Source: an uncultured Prevotellaceae bacterium (lineage in GTDB: Bacteria > Bacteroidota > Bacteroidia > Bacteroidales > Muribaculaceae). Taken from it: 7,983 nucleotides of DNA. The stretch's first letter is position 1, and every line of letters starts with the position of its first letter. The notes under the pieces are model-generated. The model searched no databases and was not told the origin of the DNA. It saw only the letters and a list, made by a program, of their open reading frames with translations. The DNA lies in contig CAMFSS010000087.1 in the NCBI GenBank assembly GCA_945983195.1, positions 1 to 7,983 on the forward strand. Direction: 5' to 3'. Made by a program: the position numbers and the translations under genes. Shown here in pieces: positions 5,534 to 7,983 of the stretch.

Positions 5534-7837
5534 TTAGAATGGATAACCGATGGCAAAGTGGAGGCAGAGCGAGTTCTTGAACGCCGTCATATTGTAGTAT
5601 CCCTTTTTCGAGGTTTCATAAGGATAGTGTATGCCTATTCCAAGGTCGGCACGCACCACTATGAAGCCGGCATCGTAGCGCAGTCCGGTGCCGGTGCCGA
5701 GCGCAAGGTCGCGGAAGAAGTGCTTCATCGTAAGTTTTGCCCCGGGGCGGTATTGGTCTTTCTCAAGTATACACACATTTCCTGCATCTACGAAAAGTGC
5801 ACCTTTAAGTTGCCCGAAAATCGGGAATCGGTATTCAAGGTTCATTTCAAGCTTGAATGTACCCGACTGGTCGAAAAATTCAAAGTAGCGGTTATCCTCG
5901 TGGTAGCTGCCCGGACCTATTGAACGTGCCGTGAACGCACGCAGCGAGTTGGAGCCACCCACATAGAATTGCTCGACAAACGGCACCTGGGCTGAGTTGC
6001 CATAGGCATGAGCCACTCCGAGGAATGTGCGCCCCACAAGCCAATGCCCGTGCATGAACTGGTAGGAATAAATGAGCTGCGTCGAGGCCTTCACAAACTG
6101 TGAAATCGGAGTGCCCATGAACACCTTCGAGTCTGTTCCACTATTCTTCCCGGTGAGCGACCAAATGCCGCATATCACATTTCCCGACTCTGCCACCGTG
6201 AAATTCCAGTTGATGGCATTGTTGCTGTCGAATTGGCGGTCGTAGGTGTAGGAGTAGGTCATCATCGGCAGCAGCTTGTCATCGAAACTGCTGGCTATCA
6301 CCGGATTGTCCAATGCCATATCTTCAAATGCCGTGCTGGTGTCGAGAAGTTTCGAATATTTAAGCATAAGTGGCGAGAACTCATTGAGCGAGTATCGGTT
6401 GGCGTGCCATTCCCACTTCATTCCGATGCTCGCATCAAGCATCTTGAAGTATCGCGGGCGGTTGATGAGGCTTCCGCTAAGCGATATGTTGGTGCGGTTG
6501 ATATAGCGCCGCGAGCGGTCGACGAAGCTCGGAGCAAGCAGGCGCGGAAACATCAGGTTCACATTAGCACCCACCTCGTATGAGTTGAGCTTGTTGCCCA
6601 CATTCTTACCCGTCTGCCACTCGTAGGCAAACTTCAGCTCAGAAGTGAGCTGTTCGCCACCGCCAAACAGGTTCTTGTTGGTAATTCCAAACACAGCCGA
6701 TGGCCCGATATAGCTATTCGACTTCGATGCCGCCTGTATCTCAAATTTGGCCTCAATCGGTAGGTCGAGCCTGCAATCCACAGTCACATCGAGCGTATCT
6801 CTACTCACCGAGTCGATGGGTGTGGTGCTGATGTCGACGCTGCTGAATATGCCGAGGCGCGACAGATTGCTCTGAGTCCGCTCCACTGAGCGCACCGAGA
6901 ACACGCGTCCGCTACGCATTGAGATTGCCGATGATATTGTATTCGGTCGCACACGCACCGGATTATGCTTCACAAGCGTGCATCGCTGCGTCTCTACGGT
7001 ATCGGGCACACCTACTCCCGAATAGTTGTGCACATTGGTAGTAATTGAGCCAATATAGTATTTCCGCAAAGCCTTCTCGGGTATGTTTTCAGCGAGTACG
7101 AGCTTCAGAGCCATCTGGCGGCCCGATTGCGTGGTGTCGGCAAGATACTCGATGTAGTCGGGCTTGAAGAAGTAGTAGCCATGATTGCGCACCATGTCGG
7201 TTATGCGGTTGCGCACCATGTCGAGCGAGTCGGTGCAGTAGCGGTTACCCGGCGTGAGATAGTCCTGCTTCTTTGCCATTGAGTCGATGTAACATTCAAG
7301 CTCGGTATCGGGGCGGAAAAACTCAATTGTGCTGAATGTGTAGGGCTGCGTGAGATCGACCCGATAGGTGATTGAAGCCTGGCGGTGGTCTTTGCTGTAA
7401 TTCAGCTCGTATGTGGGAGTTGAACCGAAATAGCCATTATTGTTGAGCGCATCGCGCATCATTTCAAGGCGCAAATCTGGACGGACATCGCTTATAAGTA
7501 CCGGCGTGCGGCCCAGTCGGTCGACAATCCAGCGTTTCAGCCCGGTCGATGTCGAATCGCCCCAATTGTAGAACCACAGTCCGAATTGCAATGGAGATCG
7601 CAGCCATGGCGATATGAGCGGACTGTTTGGCGCCACATCAACAGCCTCAGTGAGAACATCTTTTATGTCACCGTCAACCCTTTGGCTGTCGGCAGGAGTT
7701 ATGTCTATATCCTCAACGCCTATATAGAGCACCTCATCGGGGGCAAGCCGCTTCGTCGTGGAGCAGCTCACAGCCAGAACACCTGCAATCAGCAGCATCA
7801 GTGCGATAATATGTGACTGTATTTTGTGCATAGTCAT
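5534..7837 (-). CDS. tamL: TamL-like Omp85 lipoprotein (BamA/TamA family outer-membrane protein)
   Basis: A 767-residue outer-membrane assembly factor. The N-terminus has a short polar start, a hydrophobic core (about 10-22) and a lipobox ending at Cys25 (LAVSC), so it is predicted to be a lipoprotein, the hallmark that separates the Bacteroidota TamL type from BamA. Residues about 30-350 are periplasmic and POTRA-like (for example LNNNGYFGSTP at 131-141 and LSRLGIFSSVDI at 325-336). From about 360 the chain is a beta-barrel of the Omp85 type. The substrate-lid motif is FYVGGSNSLRAF (625-636), with Arg in the place of the VRGF arginine, then SIGPGSY (639-645), LFVDAGN (681-687) and a final Phe (GYPF). 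It probably works with TamB in inserting or transporting outer-membrane components. The ATG at 7837 overlaps the upstream stop by ATGA; a second in-frame ATG two codons later is an equally possible start. A long 283-bp gap follows. Confidence 0.88.
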   Translation of the reverse strand: MTMHKIQSHIIALMLLIAGVLAVSCSTTKRLAPDEVLYIGVEDIDITPADSQRVDGDIKDVLTEAVDVAPNSPLISPWLRSPLQFGLWFYNWGDSTSTGLKRWIVDRLGRTPVLISDVRPDLRLEMMRDALNNNGYFGSTPTYELNYSKDHRQASITYRVDLTQPYTFSTIEFFRPDTELECYIDSMAKKQDYLTPGNRYCTDSLDMVRNRITDMVRNHGYYFFKPDYIEYLADTTQSGRQMALKLVLAENIPEKALRKYYIGSITTNVHNYSGVGVPDTVETQRCTLVKHNPVRVRPNTISSAISMRSGRVFSVRSVERTQSNLSRLGIFSSVDISTTPIDSVSRDTLDVTVDCRLDLPIEAKFEIQAASKSNSYIGPSAVFGITNKNLFGGGEQLTSELKFAYEWQTGKNVGNKLNSYEVGANVNLMFPRLLAPSFVDRSRRYINRTNISLSGSLINRPRYFKMLDASIGMKWEWHANRYSLNEFSPLMLKYSKLLDTSTAFEDMALDNPVIASSFDDKLLPMMTYSYTYDRQFDSNNAINWNFTVAESGNVICGIWSLTGKNSGTDSKVFMGTPISQFVKASTQLIYSYQFMHGHWLVGRTFLGVAHAYGNSAQVPFVEQFYVGGSNSLRAFTARSIGPGSYHEDNRYFEFFDQSGTFKLEMNLEYRFPIFGQLKGALFVDAGNVCILEKDQYRPGAKLTMKHFFRDLALGTGTGLRYDAGFIVVRADLGIGIHYPYETSKKGYYNMTAFKNSLCLHFAIGYPF

Positions 7838-7983
7838 TCGTTTTTGGGGTTATCGGTTGTTGCGCCATTGCCACCGGGGCTGTCGGAGGCTGCATTCTCC
7901 ACTTGTGGCTCCACTCCGGCATCTTTGTTGCGCTTCTTTGTCAAGCGTTTCAAGAATCGGAACATATAGCGCAAATCCGACAT
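7834..7983 (-). CDS. Unidentified C-terminal fragment upstream of tamL
   Basis: The frame is open from the window edge and ends at TGA 7836-7834, giving 49 residues. It starts MSDLRYMFRFLKRL, then a basic patch (TKKRNK), then a polar tail rich in N, G, D, P and E. The ATG at the very edge may be internal, so this is most likely the end of a longer protein rather than a complete small one. The basic patch plus disordered tail resembles the style of the TamB-like tail at the left end, but this does not identify it. The ATGA overlap with tamL implies cotranslation and so perhaps a shared envelope role. I do not recognise the family. Confidence 0.6.
   Translation of the reverse strand: MSDLRYMFRFLKRLTKKRNKDAGVEPQVENAASDSPGGNGATTDNPKNE

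Overview
The window looks like a chromosomal segment from a gut-type Bacteroidales bacterium, most likely Muribaculaceae-like. Four things point there: a DUF4421 outer-membrane protein (a family I know only from Bacteroidota), a lipidated TamA/BamA homologue (the Bacteroidota 'TamL' type), promoter elements of the Bacteroidota TAnnTTTG kind, and start codons that mostly lack Shine-Dalgarno sites. No mobile element, CRISPR array, tRNA or rRNA was seen. The taxonomic call is inference from gene families and sequence style, not from a marker gene search.

Layout. Positions 1-1445 (+) hold the last 63 codons of a gene that resembles the C-terminus of the TamB family, coupled by an ATGA overlap to a DUF4421 barrel protein. 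Positions 1446-1632 are a structured intergenic region: a short inverted repeat, an 11-bp perfect tandem repeat, a -7-like element, and a strong hairpin followed by seven T residues. A small reading frame runs through the hairpin and overlaps the next start codon. Positions 1633-3934 (+) hold tsaD (t6A37 tRNA modification) and cinA (nicotinamide-nucleotide amidase), 31 bp apart. Positions 3916-5250 (-) hold an alanine/glycine:cation symporter whose 3' end overlaps that of cinA by 19 bp. Positions 5251-5533 are intergenic, with a good -7 element for the symporter, repeats around it, and a 12-bp-arm inverted repeat. Positions 5534-7837 (-) hold a complete Omp85-superfamily lipoprotein (TamL-like), coupled by an ATGA overlap to an upstream gene of which only the last 49 codons are visible.

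How the genes fit together. The two ends of the window both concern outer-membrane biogenesis: a TamB-like tail with DUF4421 on the left and TamL on the right. The centre is housekeeping (tRNA modification, NAD salvage, amino-acid uptake). No wholly new system is apparent. The least ordinary features are the tsaD leader (terminator-like hairpin inside a start-coupled small ORF, behind a tandem repeat) and the palindrome cluster between tamL and the symporter gene.
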